A stretch of 64,000 bases of DNA from Rufibacter roseus (GCF_001647285.1 NZ_LRML01000019.1:16883-80882); one strand, 5' to 3'; positions 25,435-34,792 are shown, counted from the stretch's first letter. Notes: generated by a model not told the origin, from the sequence alone. Made by a program: numbers and translations.

Positions 25435-26211
25435 TTACTCAGAGGTCAACCTCGTCCAGATTTCATTCACCTTTCCTCCGGTGCTGCTGAGGCCGCTGTG
25501 GTGCCAGTTGCCATCTTTCACCTCATAGTTGAACGTTAAATCCAAGCCCACGCGGTTGTTGTCGCGGGAGAAGAACTCAATATGCTCCGTGTATTTTCCG
25601 TCTTTTAAAGTGTAGGTGCCGCCACCGGTACCGGAGAAAGCAGCCGTCTCCAAATTGAAGGCAATCCACTGGAAGCGGTCGTCGGAAAGGATTTTAATGG
25701 TTCTTCTGGGGCCAAGCTGCATGGAGTTCATTTGCCCGTTCTGTACCTCCCGCCCGCTGATCCGCCACGCTCCGGCCAATGGTGAAAAAGGTGTCTTTTC
25801 CTTTACCTTCACCCAAGTCTGTTGTTTTCCGTCTTTTCCGCTAGGAGTCTGTATCTGCCATTTGCCGTTCTTTTGGCTAAACGTGCCCGCTACTTTGGAA
25901 CCCACTTTGGTGCTATCAAAGGTGTTGAACTGATAGGTGGCGGTGAACTTGCCATTTTGCAGCGTATAAGAGCCGCCGTAGGTGCCAATAAACTTCTTGT
26001 CGGGCAGGTTGAAATATGCGACGGAGAAGAAACCATCTTGCATGTTTCTGACTACGGTGATGTTGTTTTCGGGCTTCTCTGTTAGCTGCCAGGAGCCTTC
26101 CAACACTGTAGCTTGATTTGGTGCAACAGGTTTGAAGGCCGGTAAGAAAAACAGGCTACCCAGTAGCACGACCACCCCTAAAATTGATTTAAAAGATATT
26201 GCTGCCTTCAT
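25435..26211 (-). CDS. Secreted protein with two lipocalin-like repeats
   Basis: 258 aa. N-terminal signal peptide (MKAAISF to about residue 30). Two tandem domains follow: one opens with LEGSWQLTEK and contains GGSYTLQNGKFTATY; the other opens with LAGAWRISGRE and contains GGTYTLKDGKYTEHIEF. Each looks like a DUF4488/lipocalin-like beta-barrel repeat found in periplasmic Bacteroidetes proteins. No catalytic residues recognised. It converges on the WYL-PhyH gene and shares the 36-bp palindrome between them. Confidence 0.72.
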   Translation of the reverse strand: MKAAISFKSILGVVVLLGSLFFLPAFKPVAPNQATVLEGSWQLTEKPENNITVVRNMQDGFFSVAYFNLPDKKFIGTYGGSYTLQNGKFTATYQFNTFDSTKVGSKVAGTFSQKNGKWQIQTPSGKDGKQQTWVKVKEKTPFSPLAGAWRISGREVQNGQMNSMQLGPRRTIKILSDDRFQWIAFNLETAAFSGTGGGTYTLKDGKYTEHIEFFSRDNNRVGLDLTFNYEVKDGNWHHSGLSSTGGKVNEIWTRLTSE

Positions 26212-26252
26212 ACGTAATAGGTTTTTGTGAACACGACTGAATAAAGTAACTT

Positions 26253-27029
26253 CTAAATACTGATGCCCAGGCTATGGCTCATGACCAGTTTTACCCCAAC
26301 GTACAGCACCAGCACACCGGTCAAAGCCCGAATGGCAGACGGTTTCAGCTGCCGCAGGCTTAGCCTAGTGCCTAGCTGACCGCCGGCTATTACCGCCAAC
26401 AACAGCAAACCCAGCAACGAAGGGTTTACGTGCAAATTTCCACTAGCCGCTTGCCCTAAGAGTCCGGCGGCTGAATTTACCAGAATAAAGAAGCTGGCTA
26501 AGGCAGCAATCTTTCGGGCTTCGGCCCACTGCAGCAGATGCAGTACCGGAGAAATTAATATTCCCCCGCCAATACCAACCAACCCCGACACAAAACCAGC
26601 CCCGCCGCCAAGTACTACATTCTGCAGCTTTGATCGTTGAGGAATTTGCAAGATAGGAGAGGGTATAGCAAAGAACTGAATAATGAGCAGCAGCCCAGAA
26701 AAGGCCAAGACACTGCCCAGGCAAATGAAAAAGATGCTTTTTGAGAGCACCACGGTTGCACCCAGAAAAGCTGCCGGAATACTGCAGGCCACCATGGGCA
26801 GAAACTTTTTGGTATCAAACTGCCCGTCTTTGATGAACAGAAATGTGCTGCCCGATACCACCGCCAGATTGCAGAAAAGCGCCGTAGATTTTATCTCCAG
26901 AAAGTTAGGCAGAAACAAGGCCAGCAGCGCCAGATAACTAGACCCGCCCCCAAACCCCACCGAGGAATACACCAAGGCAATGGCAAAAAAGCTAAAGGCA
27001 AGCAGGAGCATGTGGGTGTCTAAAATCAT
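26253..27029 (-). CDS. TauE/SafE-family membrane permease
   Basis: 258 aa and strongly hydrophobic, with about eight predicted membrane segments. The two Gly-rich half-repeats typical of the TSUP/TauE family are visible: GFGGGSSYLALLALF at the N-terminal end and GLVGIGGGILISPVLHLL after the centre. The family exports or imports sulfur-containing anions or other organic acids; the substrate here cannot be read from sequence. The gene stands between unrelated genes with 41 bases to the previous one on the same strand. Confidence 0.87.
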   Translation of the reverse strand: MILDTHMLLLAFSFFAIALVYSSVGFGGGSSYLALLALFLPNFLEIKSTALFCNLAVVSGSTFLFIKDGQFDTKKFLPMVACSIPAAFLGATVVLSKSIFFICLGSVLAFSGLLLIIQFFAIPSPILQIPQRSKLQNVVLGGGAGFVSGLVGIGGGILISPVLHLLQWAEARKIAALASFFILVNSAAGLLGQAASGNLHVNPSLLGLLLLAVIAGGQLGTRLSLRQLKPSAIRALTGVLVLYVGVKLVMSHSLGISI

Positions 27030-27052
27030 GGAAGAGCCCCTTCAAGATAAAA

Positions 27053-27361
27053 TTAAACAGCAGATTTCATTCCTCTGATTGATGTCCAATATTCTTCTTT
27101 TACATCTTCATCAATGATGACAGGCACTTTGCTTGCCCAATGATAATCACCTCCTCTTTTCTTACAACCAGAAACCCAATATTCCTCCAAAGTGTCTGGG
27201 TTGAAGAAGTTGCCTTTTATCTTTCCCGAGCCTGCACGGTGTAAGGTAATGCCTTTGTAACACACTGTTTGGTAGGTTCTCGAAAAGGAAATACGCCCTA
27301 TTCTTCCTTCACCAGTTTCTTTGTTTTCAAGATACATAATTCTTGATCTCATGGCTTGCAT
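27053..27361 (-). CDS. Small conserved hypothetical protein
   Basis: 102 aa from the ATG at 27361; ATGs at 27352 and 27337 are alternatives, and MYLENK at the latter looks most natural. Soluble, no signal peptide or membrane segment. Features include RIGRISFSRT, EYWVSGCKKRGGDYHW and DEDVKEEYW. I have seen such short proteins in Bacteroidetes genomes without a known function. It lies between the permease and moeB, same strand. Confidence 0.65.
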   Translation of the reverse strand: MQAMRSRIMYLENKETGEGRIGRISFSRTYQTVCYKGITLHRAGSGKIKGNFFNPDTLEEYWVSGCKKRGGDYHWASKVPVIIDEDVKEEYWTSIRGMKSAV

Positions 27362-27404
27362 TTAGAGTTGGCAGGGAGCTAAGGTTATTAGTTTCATTAC
27401 CCGT

Positions 27405-28511
27405 TTATGTGTTAGGAGTCTGGTTTATGACTAGCTGGTTTCCTAATTGGGCCAGCCACTGCTCCATGCCGCCGATCACGCTGTATACCTCAAGGTCATT
27501 CTTTTTATCCAGTAATAAGTGGGCGGCTTTTTGGCTTCGGACGCCTTTCTGGCAGAAAGTAACCACGGGCTTTTCTAGAAACAAATTTCTTGTTTGGGCC
27601 TCAAAGTCTGACAAGGGAGTATGGCGGGCATTGGTTAAATGCCCCTGCTGATATTCTTGTTGCTCCCGAACGTCTAACAACATGAAATCCTTCCCGTCTT
27701 CTATCCATTGATGCAGCGTCTCAACTGATAATGCGGCAACGGTGGAACACCCAGCAGTGGCGTAGGAACTTTTCAATTTCTTAATACTCTGGTTCTCTGG
27801 TTTTGCCTTCAGTTTCATTTTAAACTGAGTGTTCTGGAGGAGGTCGAGCATTAACAAAACGCCTGTCAGTGGTTCGCCCACGCCTGTAATAATCTTAACC
27901 GCCTCCAGTGCCTGATAGGTACCTATAATGCCGGGCACCACGCCCAACACGCCAGCGGTGTTGCAATCAGGTATTTCAGCGGGGGTGGGAGGCGTGGGGA
28001 AAACACAGCGGTAGGTGGGGCCGCTTTGGTAGTTGAACACGCTTACCTGTCCTTCAAACTGATGCAGGGCGCCATATACAAAGGGTTTGCCCAAAATCAC
28101 GCAGGCATCATTAATGAGATAGCGGGCCTCAAAATTATCAGTGGCGTCAATGACCACATCAAAATCTTTCAGAAGATTCAGTGCATTTTTTGGGTTCAGA
28201 TGGAGGTGGAAAGGAAGCAGTTTTACTGTGGAGTTCAGCTGGGTTAACTGCTTGGCCGCAGCCTCTACCTTTGGCTGTCCTACTTGCGCTTCGGTGTAGA
28301 GTACCTGTCGGTGCAGGTTATTCAGGCTCACCACATCACCGTCAGCCAATCCTAAGGTACCTACCCCCATGCCTGCTAAATATTGCAGCACTGGTACTCC
28401 AAGCCCTCCTGCTCCAATCACAAGTACCCGCGCCTCTGCTAACTTCTGCTGCGCTTCCGGCCCAAAAGTCGGTAACTGTGTTTGACGACTGTAACGGGGA
28501 TTGATGTTCAT
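27405..28511 (-). CDS. moeB: MoeB-type adenylyltransferase with rhodanese domain
   Basis: 368 aa. The ThiF/MoeB E1-like domain (about 1-240) has the nucleotide loop GAGGLGVPV, the Arg finger NNLHRQ and DATDNFEARY. The C-terminal rhodanese domain (about 265-360) has its active Cys in TFCQKGVRS. The protein adenylates the C-terminal Gly of MoaD, and the rhodanese part can supply persulfide sulfur. The paired zinc CxxC motifs of E. coli MoeB are not both present. It is followed upstream by moaE and moaD on the same strand, forming a molybdopterin synthase cluster. Confidence 0.9.
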   Translation of the reverse strand: MNINPRYSRQTQLPTFGPEAQQKLAEARVLVIGAGGLGVPVLQYLAGMGVGTLGLADGDVVSLNNLHRQVLYTEAQVGQPKVEAAAKQLTQLNSTVKLLPFHLHLNPKNALNLLKDFDVVIDATDNFEARYLINDACVILGKPFVYGALHQFEGQVSVFNYQSGPTYRCVFPTPPTPAEIPDCNTAGVLGVVPGIIGTYQALEAVKIITGVGEPLTGVLLMLDLLQNTQFKMKLKAKPENQSIKKLKSSYATAGCSTVAALSVETLHQWIEDGKDFMLLDVREQQEYQQGHLTNARHTPLSDFEAQTRNLFLEKPVVTFCQKGVRSQKAAHLLLDKKNDLEVYSVIGGMEQWLAQLGNQLVINQTPNT

Positions 28512-28553
28512 GGGGGGAATAGGTATTAAGTTGTGTTTCTGGTTATGATTTGC

Positions 28554-28964
28554 CTATGGATGCGCGTTTACCCACACGCTGTTGTCTTGGTAGTACTCCT
28601 TTTTCCAGATGGGCACGGTTTTCTTCAGCTCGTCAATCAGGAAACGGCAAGCAGCAAAAGAAGCATCGCGGTGGGCGGAACTGGTGCCAATTACCACCAC
28701 AGGTTCGCCAATCTGCTTTTCCCCCACCGCATGCTGCATCACTAATCCTTCCAATGGCCACTGTTGCTGCGCCTGCAAAGCAATTTTCTCCATCTGTTTC
28801 AGGGCCATAGGCACATAGGCTTCAAATACCAACTTAGTTACCTGCTTGCCCTGTGCATGGTCGCGCACAGTCCCCACAAACAAATTGACACCACCAGCAC
28901 TGTCACTCTGCAGCTGCTGATACGCTTCGTTTAGGTCAATCTGATCTACTATGCTGATGTGCAT
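28554..28964 (-). CDS. moaE: Molybdopterin synthase large subunit MoaE
   Basis: 136 aa, the usual MoaE length. Signatures are GGVNLFVGTVRDHAQGK, LVFEAYVPMA and IGTSSAHRDASFAAC, with a terminal KTVPIWKKE containing the Lys that engages the MoaD tail. Together with MoaD it converts cyclic pyranopterin phosphate to molybdopterin. Between moaD and moeB on the same strand, 42 bases from moeB. Confidence 0.94.
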   Translation of the reverse strand: MHISIVDQIDLNEAYQQLQSDSAGGVNLFVGTVRDHAQGKQVTKLVFEAYVPMALKQMEKIALQAQQQWPLEGLVMQHAVGEKQIGEPVVVIGTSSAHRDASFAACRFLIDELKKTVPIWKKEYYQDNSVWVNAHP

Positions 28965-29017
28965 GCTTTTTAATGAGCTAATGTGTGAAGGAGTGGATGA
29001 GCGAAGGAGTAGTTATT

Positions 29018-29257
29018 TTAACCTCCGCTTACGGGCGGAATAAGGGCGACTTCGGCTCCAGATGGAAGGGGTTGCGCATCGTCGGCATATTCGCTGTCAA
29101 CGGCAACGGCCAGGGAGCTCAGTTTTTGCAAGGCAGGATATTGTTGCGCCAGCCATTCCTTCAGTTTTCCTACTGTTTCTGGTCGGTCTTGAGTGGGTAC
29201 CGTCAGTTGGTTTTGCCCCACAATTTCCCTGGTGATTCCGAATAAAAGGATTTCCAT
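29018..29257 (-). CDS. moaD: Molybdopterin synthase sulfur carrier MoaD
   Basis: 79 aa beta-grasp protein ending in the obligatory Gly-Gly (VALIPPVSGG), which MoeB adenylates and which becomes a thiocarboxylate. Short length and the VSGG end make the call secure. First gene of the moaD-moaE-moeB cluster. Confidence 0.93.
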   Translation of the reverse strand: MEILLFGITREIVGQNQLTVPTQDRPETVGKLKEWLAQQYPALQKLSSLAVAVDSEYADDAQPLPSGAEVALIPPVSGG

Positions 29258-29363
29258 GGATGTTTTTTTCTATTGGTACTGCTCTTCTACGCGACATCGG
29301 GTAGAATGTCTAAATCTACTGCTCATTCTTTTACCAGCCAAGCGGGCGGTGAGATAGAAAGTT

Positions 29364-29399
29364 GTTTTAGGAGTGATTTATGAAATGTAGGCTGAAAAC
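29364..29399. repeat. 36-bp palindromic repeat, degenerate copy 9
   Basis: GTTTT and AAAAC ends at the standard 36-base spacing, but the inner arms (AGGAGTG against GTAGGCT) have drifted. Located upstream of moaD, not directly after a stop. Confidence 0.55.
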
Positions 29400-29436
29400 A
29401 GATATCTTTTTAAAGAAGTATTTAGCACGTATTCCT

Positions 29437-29476
29437 GATACTCCCCCTTTGAAGGGGGCGAGGGGGATGTTTACAC
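29437..29476 (-). repeat. TGTAAACA-CCCCC dispersed repeat, copy a
   Basis: On the minus strand it reads TGTAAACATCCCCCT, then a CCCCCTTC/GAAGGGGG hairpin and GTATC. The same 40-base element occurs at 38869-38908 and 41035-41074, with related forms near 34.7 kb. Confidence 0.75.
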
Positions 29477-29594
29477 AGGAGAGCTTAGCGTTGCATGAGG
29501 GGTACTTATATTCTTTGCTAGCTAATGCTACTGAGGTTGTTCTAAAAAGAAGAAGCCAAGAGAAACTGTAAAGACAATTCACGAGAGCACCAAT

Positions 29595-30050
29595 CTATTC
29601 CATCTGGAGCGGAATGGTGAAGCTGCTTGGGGTAACGCAGTTGTTGGTATCAACTTTTCTTAGCCTGATGTAGCGTAGGTGCTTAATGAGCTTAGGCTTT
29701 AACTCCTCCACATAACTAAAATTACCGACTTTATCATTTAGCCTAATTTCTATAGAGTCTTGAGGATTGTTACGTGAATAAAGCTTCGCGAAAAGAATGG
29801 TGTAGTTATGTAACAATAAACTGGTTGTGTCTATTTCTGCCTTAAAAACAATTCTACCTACATAGGAGGCTTTAGTACGGTAAGGTTTGATAAAAGCGTC
29901 AGGAGTCAAAAAGTAACAGGAGGGTACTGAGCCATAGATACAATGTGAGTTTGGTACGGTGCTAATATCTGTTTTTGTTGATTGTCCAAAGCAAGTCACC
30001 CACATGCTGGCTAGGCCAAGGAATAAGATATGGGTAACCCCTTTTTTCAT
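29595..30050 (-). CDS. Secreted hypothetical protein
   Basis: 151 aa from the ATG at 30050. Signal peptide-like start (MKKGVTHILFLGLASMWV) with a probable cleavage after about residue 22. The mature part has a few Cys residues (HCIYGSVPSCYF, NNCVTP) and beta-rich composition. No family recognised. Isolated between dispersed repeats, on the same strand as the flanking genes. Confidence 0.55.
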   Translation of the reverse strand: MKKGVTHILFLGLASMWVTCFGQSTKTDISTVPNSHCIYGSVPSCYFLTPDAFIKPYRTKASYVGRIVFKAEIDTTSLLLHNYTILFAKLYSRNNPQDSIEIRLNDKVGNFSYVEELKPKLIKHLRYIRLRKVDTNNCVTPSSFTIPLQME

Positions 30051-30624
30051 TGTCAACAGCTTTTTTTATTTGAAGATATACATAGTTGAACACCTGTCAA
30101 AAGGATGGTATGTGAATAGTGCCTTCGTGTAATATCTTCTTTCCACGCCAATTCCTGAAGCTAAATAAATAATTTGGTAGTCTCTACAAATTACCTTCTA
30201 GGGGAATGGGTTCCATACGCTGGCTTCTACTGTACCGCCTGCCGTTGTTGCGTGTTCTCGCCAACAACTTCCTATGCTGTTGGTCTAACCACCATCGCTT
30301 TTCTTAGTTTCTGACTAAATCTCTCTCTGAAGAGGTTTGTCACTTTTCTCCTTGATGTTCAACCTAACCAAAAGAATCAAGAAGCCCCTGACTCGCTGCC
30401 GCTCAAACAAAAGGGGCTTCAATTACTTTACCACCTGGCCCATGTGCGCTGTTCCATAGCCACGGCGGCTACTGCTGACTGGAACCTGTCCCTCGTGCTC
30501 CCGCTAAGCGCCTGCGTGCCTTTGGCACTGCGTTGCCCGCTCCCGCAGGAAACGCTAAGGAGGGTGTGGTGGTTTCTGATTCAAAACTCAGGACTCGAGA
30601 CTCGAGATTCAAGACTCTTAACTC
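30051..30624. other. Intergenic with a long dispersed repeat, no gene
   Basis: Most of this 574-base gap is the about 390-bp repeat at 30228-30615. An open frame at 30444-30647 has no coding character and its translation recurs at the other repeat copy, so I treat it as repeat sequence. Confidence 0.6.
30228..30615 (+). repeat. About 390-bp dispersed repeat, copy 1
   Basis: Matches 40552-40945 in inverted orientation. Shared landmarks include GCCGTTGTTG, GAGGTTTGT, CCAAAAGAATCAAGAAGCCC, GCTGCCGCTCAAAC, TTTACCACCTGGCC, TGCGCTGTTCCATAG and CGCTAAGCGCCTGCGTGCC. It contains an internal hairpin (AAGCCCCT/AGGGGCTT). No transposase, so it is a non-autonomous or structural repeat. Confidence 0.75.
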
Positions 30625-32841
30625 CTAAAGCAGCTTGTCCAAAGTAATTGGCAGTTCCCGTACCCGTTTTCCGGTGGCGTGGAAGATGGCGTTGGCGATG
30701 GCGGGGGCTACGCTTACGATGCCTATTTCACCCAAACCTTTCGCGCCTAAGGGATTCACAATGTCGTCTTGCTCGTCTACGAAGATGACGTCTATGTCAT
30801 GCACATCGGCGTTTACGGGCACGTGGTATTTGTCAAGGTCGTGGTTCATGAAACGGCCCAAGTTGTTGTCCATCATGGTTTCTTCTTCCATGGCCACGCC
30901 AATGCCCCAAACGGCCCCGCCCAGTATCTGGCTTTTGGCGGTTTTAGGATTGATGATGCGGCCTCCGGCAATGGCGGCTACAATGCGGGTCACTTTCACG
31001 GTGCCCAAATCTTCGTCTACTTTCACTTCCACAAAGGTGGCGGAGTGGGCGTAGGGCGAGTAATTCTGCTGCTTATCCGCGGGCTGCTGCGTAGCCTCCG
31101 CTTCCACCGATTCTCCGCCGTTCTGCGCCAAAGCTGCTTTGATGGAAACAGATTGGGTAGGATTCTGTGAAAGCAGAATCTGACCATCGGAGAAAATGAC
31201 GTCTTCAATTGAGGCATTCTGTAGCGGCGAGTTATCTACTTTCTTGGCAAGTTCTAGCAGCGTTTCCTGCACTTTTTCACAGGCCAGCTTTACAGCAGAG
31301 CCCACCGATGAAACCGTCCAGGAACCACCCTCCAGCGGTGCCATCGGCATGGAGGAGTCGCCGAGGCGGAACGACACATTCTCCAGCGGAAGCCCTAAGG
31401 TTTCGGCGGCAATCTGCGACATGACGGTGTAGGTACCGGTGCCAATGTCGGCGGTGGCGGAGGTGACCAGCAGCTTGCCCTCGGGGGTGAGAACTGCTTT
31501 CGCGGCGGCTTTTTTCTGCGTGGCTTCCCAGGCCCCCTGCGCGAAGCCCCAGCCAATGAGATTGTGCCCTTCTTTCATGGAGCGGGGCTCCATTTTGCGC
31601 TTGCTCCAGCCGAACTTCTCCGCACCCTGGCGGTAGCATTCTTTCAGTTCTTTGCTACTGAACGGCTTGTCTTTATTCTGGTCTTTTTCAGAGTAGTTCT
31701 TGATGCGAAATTCCAACGGGTCTATGCCTACCTCATAAGCTAGTTCATCTATGGCGCACTCCAAGGCATAAATGCCGGTGGTGCCGCCAGGCGCGCGCAT
31801 GTCCAGAGGGGTGTACACATCCAGCCCCACTAATTTGTGCGTGAGCTCTACGTTTGCGCAGTTGTACAGTACGCCTGGCCAGATGACCACGTCTTCGGAA
31901 TAATCTTCAAATTTGGAGGTCTCGGCAAAAACCTCTTGTTTAATGGCTTGCAGTTCACCGTCACTAGCGGCCGCTACGGCAAATTTCTGATTGGTTTTAG
32001 GCCGGTGACCGAAGGAGAACATCTGCTGCCGGGTCATGACCACCCGCACCGAACGCTTCAGCTCCCGCGCGGCCAGTACGGCCAAGAATAACTGGTACTG
32101 CGGCCGCAGCCCCGAACCAAACGCCCCACCCACGTATGGTGAAATCACCCGCAGTTCATCCTCAGCCAATCCGAATGCTTTCATCAGATACTGCTGGCTG
32201 TTTTTTACACCCTGAATTTTGTCATACACGGTTAGCTTTCCATCTTCATACACGGCGGTGGAAGCGTGCATTTCCATTGGGTTGTGGTGCTCGCTAGGGT
32301 GCGCGTATTCTGCCTCTACTTTAGCTGTGGCACTGGCCAACGCCGCAGCCGCATCTCCTCTTGGGTCTGGGGGAGGGGTGGCTTTGTATTTCTTTGGCTT
32401 GTAAGCTTTGGGCAAGTTGGCTTCAAAGTTGGTGTCATGCGGCTCCTGCTCATACTCTACTTTGACCAGCATAGCCGCATAACGGGCCAGCTCAAACGAC
32501 TCGGCCACCACCAGCGCGATGGGCTGCATGCTGAACTGAATTTTGTTACTGTACAGCGGCTTGAACGGAGAGCCCGGTGGTGAGTCTTTGTCTTGGTAGT
32601 CTTTGTCTCGCCAAGTATAGCCGGGGCGGTTTTGGTGAGTGAATACCTGCAATACTCCTTCTAAGGCCATGGCCTCAGAAATATCGATATTTTTGATGGT
32701 TCCCTTGGCGATGGCGCTGTTCACAACCACTCCATAGGTCAAATCTGGGGCGCTGAACTCGGCGGCGTATTTTGCCTGTCCGGTTACTTTTTCAAAGCCG
32801 TCTACGCGGTTGGCGGGTTTGCCTATTTGTTGTGCACTCAT
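30625..32841 (-). CDS. paoC: Molybdopterin-binding aldehyde/xanthine dehydrogenase subunit
   Basis: 738 aa. Xanthine oxidase-family large subunit: N-terminal a/b hammerhead (KVTGQAKYAAEF), cofactor-binding GGAFGSG, and GGSWTVSSVGSAV. The C-terminal GAKGLGEIG holds the catalytic Glu. The size and its partners match the E. coli PaoC (YagR) type, which oxidises aldehydes, better than classical XdhA. No Tat signal is seen on any subunit, so the enzyme is probably cytoplasmic. The start overlaps the preceding FAD-subunit stop as ATGA, showing translational coupling. Confidence 0.88.
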   Translation of the reverse strand: MSAQQIGKPANRVDGFEKVTGQAKYAAEFSAPDLTYGVVVNSAIAKGTIKNIDISEAMALEGVLQVFTHQNRPGYTWRDKDYQDKDSPPGSPFKPLYSNKIQFSMQPIALVVAESFELARYAAMLVKVEYEQEPHDTNFEANLPKAYKPKKYKATPPPDPRGDAAAALASATAKVEAEYAHPSEHHNPMEMHASTAVYEDGKLTVYDKIQGVKNSQQYLMKAFGLAEDELRVISPYVGGAFGSGLRPQYQLFLAVLAARELKRSVRVVMTRQQMFSFGHRPKTNQKFAVAAASDGELQAIKQEVFAETSKFEDYSEDVVIWPGVLYNCANVELTHKLVGLDVYTPLDMRAPGGTTGIYALECAIDELAYEVGIDPLEFRIKNYSEKDQNKDKPFSSKELKECYRQGAEKFGWSKRKMEPRSMKEGHNLIGWGFAQGAWEATQKKAAAKAVLTPEGKLLVTSATADIGTGTYTVMSQIAAETLGLPLENVSFRLGDSSMPMAPLEGGSWTVSSVGSAVKLACEKVQETLLELAKKVDNSPLQNASIEDVIFSDGQILLSQNPTQSVSIKAALAQNGGESVEAEATQQPADKQQNYSPYAHSATFVEVKVDEDLGTVKVTRIVAAIAGGRIINPKTAKSQILGGAVWGIGVAMEEETMMDNNLGRFMNHDLDKYHVPVNADVHDIDVIFVDEQDDIVNPLGAKGLGEIGIVSVAPAIANAIFHATGKRVRELPITLDKLL

Positions 32842-33833
32842 GCGCTTGCCTCCATGTTAGTGGCCTGCTCCAGCGCCCGTACAATGGCGCGCTTGGCCAG
32901 TTCAATTTTAAACGTATTGTCTCCGTAGCCTTTGGCTCCCTCCAGATATGCTTCCGCCACTTTCTGAAAGTTCTCTCTTGTAGCAGATTGTCCGTGCAGC
33001 AACGCTTCTGCCTCTGGTTTGCGCCAAGGCTTGTGCGCCACCCCGCCAAGTGCTATTCGAGCTTCTTTCACGGTGTCACCTTCCAGTTCCAAGCCTGCCG
33101 CCACTGACACCAGGGCAAAGGCATACGAAGCTCTGTCGCGGAGTTTAAGATAGGTGTAGTGCTGAGCGAATCCTTTGGATGGCAGCTCAATGGCTGTGAT
33201 GATTTCGTCAGGCTGCAGGTTCGTGTCCAGGTGCGGCGTGTCTCCGGGCAGGCGGTGGAAGTCGGCCATCGGGATAGCGCGGGCACCGTTGGTGCCGGAT
33301 ACATGTACAGTGGCTTCCAGTGCGGCCAGCGCCACAGCCATGTCTGATGGGTGCGTGGCGATGCAGTGTTCGCTGGTGCCCAAAATGGCCAGGTCACGGT
33401 TGTAGCCTTTAATGGCGGAGCAGCCGGTGCCGGGCTCCCGCTTGTTGCAGGGCGTTTGGGTGTCGTAGAAATAGTAGCAGCGTGTGCGTTGCAGCAGGTT
33501 GCCGCCATCAGTGGCCATGTTTCTGAGCTGAGCCGTGGCGCCCGCTAGAATAGCATGCGACAGAAGTGGATACCGCTCCTCGACCAACGGATGGTAGGCG
33601 GTGTCTGCGTTTGTGGCCAAGGCGCCTAGTTTCAGTCCGCCGCTTTCGGTTTCCTCAATGGTGTTGAGGGCAATTTTGGTGATATCGATTAAGTGGGCGG
33701 GGCGCATGACGTCAATCTTCATCAGATCCAGCAAGTTGGTGCCGCCGGCAATGAATTTTGAGTCTGGGTAAGCAGCTACCTCACGCACGGCGGTCTCTAC
33801 ATCCTGGGTTTGGGAGAAGGAAAACGGTCTCAT
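32838..33833 (-). CDS. paoB: FAD-binding subunit of aldehyde oxidoreductase
   Basis: 331 aa from the ATG at 33833, which overlaps the stop of the iron-sulfur subunit as ATGA. The FAD loop FIAGGTNLLDLMK is near residue 30 and ATDGGNLLQRTRC near 110. The Cys-containing insertion CNKREPGTGCSA with GTSEHCIATHPSD is the PaoB-type [4Fe-4S] loop, absent from ordinary XdhB. A longer frame to 33902 would run into the previous gene and is rejected. It transfers electrons between the molybdenum and 2Fe-2S subunits and FAD. Confidence 0.9.
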   Translation of the reverse strand: MRPFSFSQTQDVETAVREVAAYPDSKFIAGGTNLLDLMKIDVMRPAHLIDITKIALNTIEETESGGLKLGALATNADTAYHPLVEERYPLLSHAILAGATAQLRNMATDGGNLLQRTRCYYFYDTQTPCNKREPGTGCSAIKGYNRDLAILGTSEHCIATHPSDMAVALAALEATVHVSGTNGARAIPMADFHRLPGDTPHLDTNLQPDEIITAIELPSKGFAQHYTYLKLRDRASYAFALVSVAAGLELEGDTVKEARIALGGVAHKPWRKPEAEALLHGQSATRENFQKVAEAYLEGAKGYGDNTFKIELAKRAIVRALEQATNMEASA

Positions 33834-34357
33834 TGGGCGGTGCTCCTTTCCAGCGCTTCCTGCGCCACTTTTACTATGTTGGTATAAGCTCCGCAGCGGC
33901 ACACATTGCCACTCATCAGGTCTCTGATATCATCTAACGTTTTGGCTTTGCCCTCGTTCACCAACCCAATTACGGAACAGATTTGGCCGGGGGTGCAATA
34001 GCCGCACTGGAACGCATCGTGGTCAATAAATGCCTGCTGCACCGGGTGCAGTTCTTTGCCTTGGGCCAATCCCTCAATGGTGGTGATTTCTGGACCTTCC
34101 TGCATCACGGCTAATGTTAAACAAGAATTAATACGCTTGCCATCAACTAGCACGGTGCAGGCGCCGCATTGTCCGTGGTCGCATCCTTTTTTGGTGCCGG
34201 TAAGGTGCAGGTGGTCGCGGAGTGCATCAAGCAATGAAGTCCACGGGGCTAGTTGTAGTTGGTGTTTTACGCCGTTCACGGTAAGGGTGACAGAACGTGT
34301 TTCGGGGAGCCGAGGCCGGTTCCCTTCGGCGCTTCCTCTGGGTTTTTCTTGGTTCAT
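33830..34357 (-). CDS. paoA: 2Fe-2S subunit of aldehyde oxidoreductase
   Basis: 175 aa from the ATG at 34357 (MNQEKPRGS); an upstream TTG at 34414 is in frame. The plant-type cluster motif is CDHGQCGACTVLVDGKRINSC. The second all-helical cluster domain has CGYCTPGQ and CRCGAY. The E. coli homologue PaoA carries a Tat signal; none is visible here. First gene of paoABC, followed by a 36-bp palindrome and repeats upstream. Confidence 0.9.
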   Translation of the reverse strand: MNQEKPRGSAEGNRPRLPETRSVTLTVNGVKHQLQLAPWTSLLDALRDHLHLTGTKKGCDHGQCGACTVLVDGKRINSCLTLAVMQEGPEITTIEGLAQGKELHPVQQAFIDHDAFQCGYCTPGQICSVIGLVNEGKAKTLDDIRDLMSGNVCRCGAYTNIVKVAQEALERSTAQ

Positions 34358-34595
34358 GGAGTTGTCCGTTTGAACGGGTGGAACATCGGGATTTGAATAA
34401 GAAAATCCGCGCAACCAAGTATGGAGGGCGGATTTTCTGTAGAATCAATTCATCACAAGTGTACGGTCTGTACACCCATCCAACGGTAGCAGCAGGTGGT
34501 CATCCGCTGCTCAGTATTTTTACGGAGCGGTTACCCGATGGTTGAAATCAGTTGGAAAATTTAGCTGAAACTTTTTGAGGAAAAAGAGGTAGGCT

Positions 34596-34631
34596 GTTTT
34601 TGACTTGTTTTACTGAGAATAAGCTAAAAAC
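34596..34631. repeat. 36-bp palindromic repeat, copy 10
   Basis: GTTTT...AAAAC copy with weak inner arms (GACTTG/TAAGCT). It lies about 300 bases past the mocA-like stop, farther from a gene end than most copies. Confidence 0.6.
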
Positions 34632-34672
34632 GGATCAGGAAAGCAAAAGCCAATAAAGTAGCGAAGGAAAAG

Positions 34673-34714
34673 ACTCTCCCCTGGAGGGGAGCGAAGAGGG
34701 GTGTTTACACCTGC
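34673..34714 (+). repeat. TGTAAACACCCC-type dispersed repeat, copy b
   Basis: Reads CTCCCCTGGAGGGGAG then GAAGAGGGGTGTTTACAC. It forms an inverted pair with 34793-34839, with about 80 bases between. Related to the 40-base copies at 29437, 38869 and 41035. Confidence 0.65.
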
Positions 34715-34792
34715 CGGTCTACGTATTGCTGAAATGTTACTCTGCTGATTTTTTTGGTAAAAAGTTCTGAATGATTTTACCAGGAATACCTG

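Larger units (their letters stand above)
29258..29594. other. Intergenic with dispersed repeats, no gene
   Basis: Holds a degenerate 36-bp palindrome (29364-29399) and a GC-rich dispersed repeat (29437-29476). Short open frames here read through those repeats and look non-coding. The moaD promoter is probably within the first 100 bases. Confidence 0.5.

Noticed and set aside
30444..30647. Small protein gene
   Set aside because: Its translation recurs in the inverted repeat copy at 40.6 kb, in a non-coding repeat.
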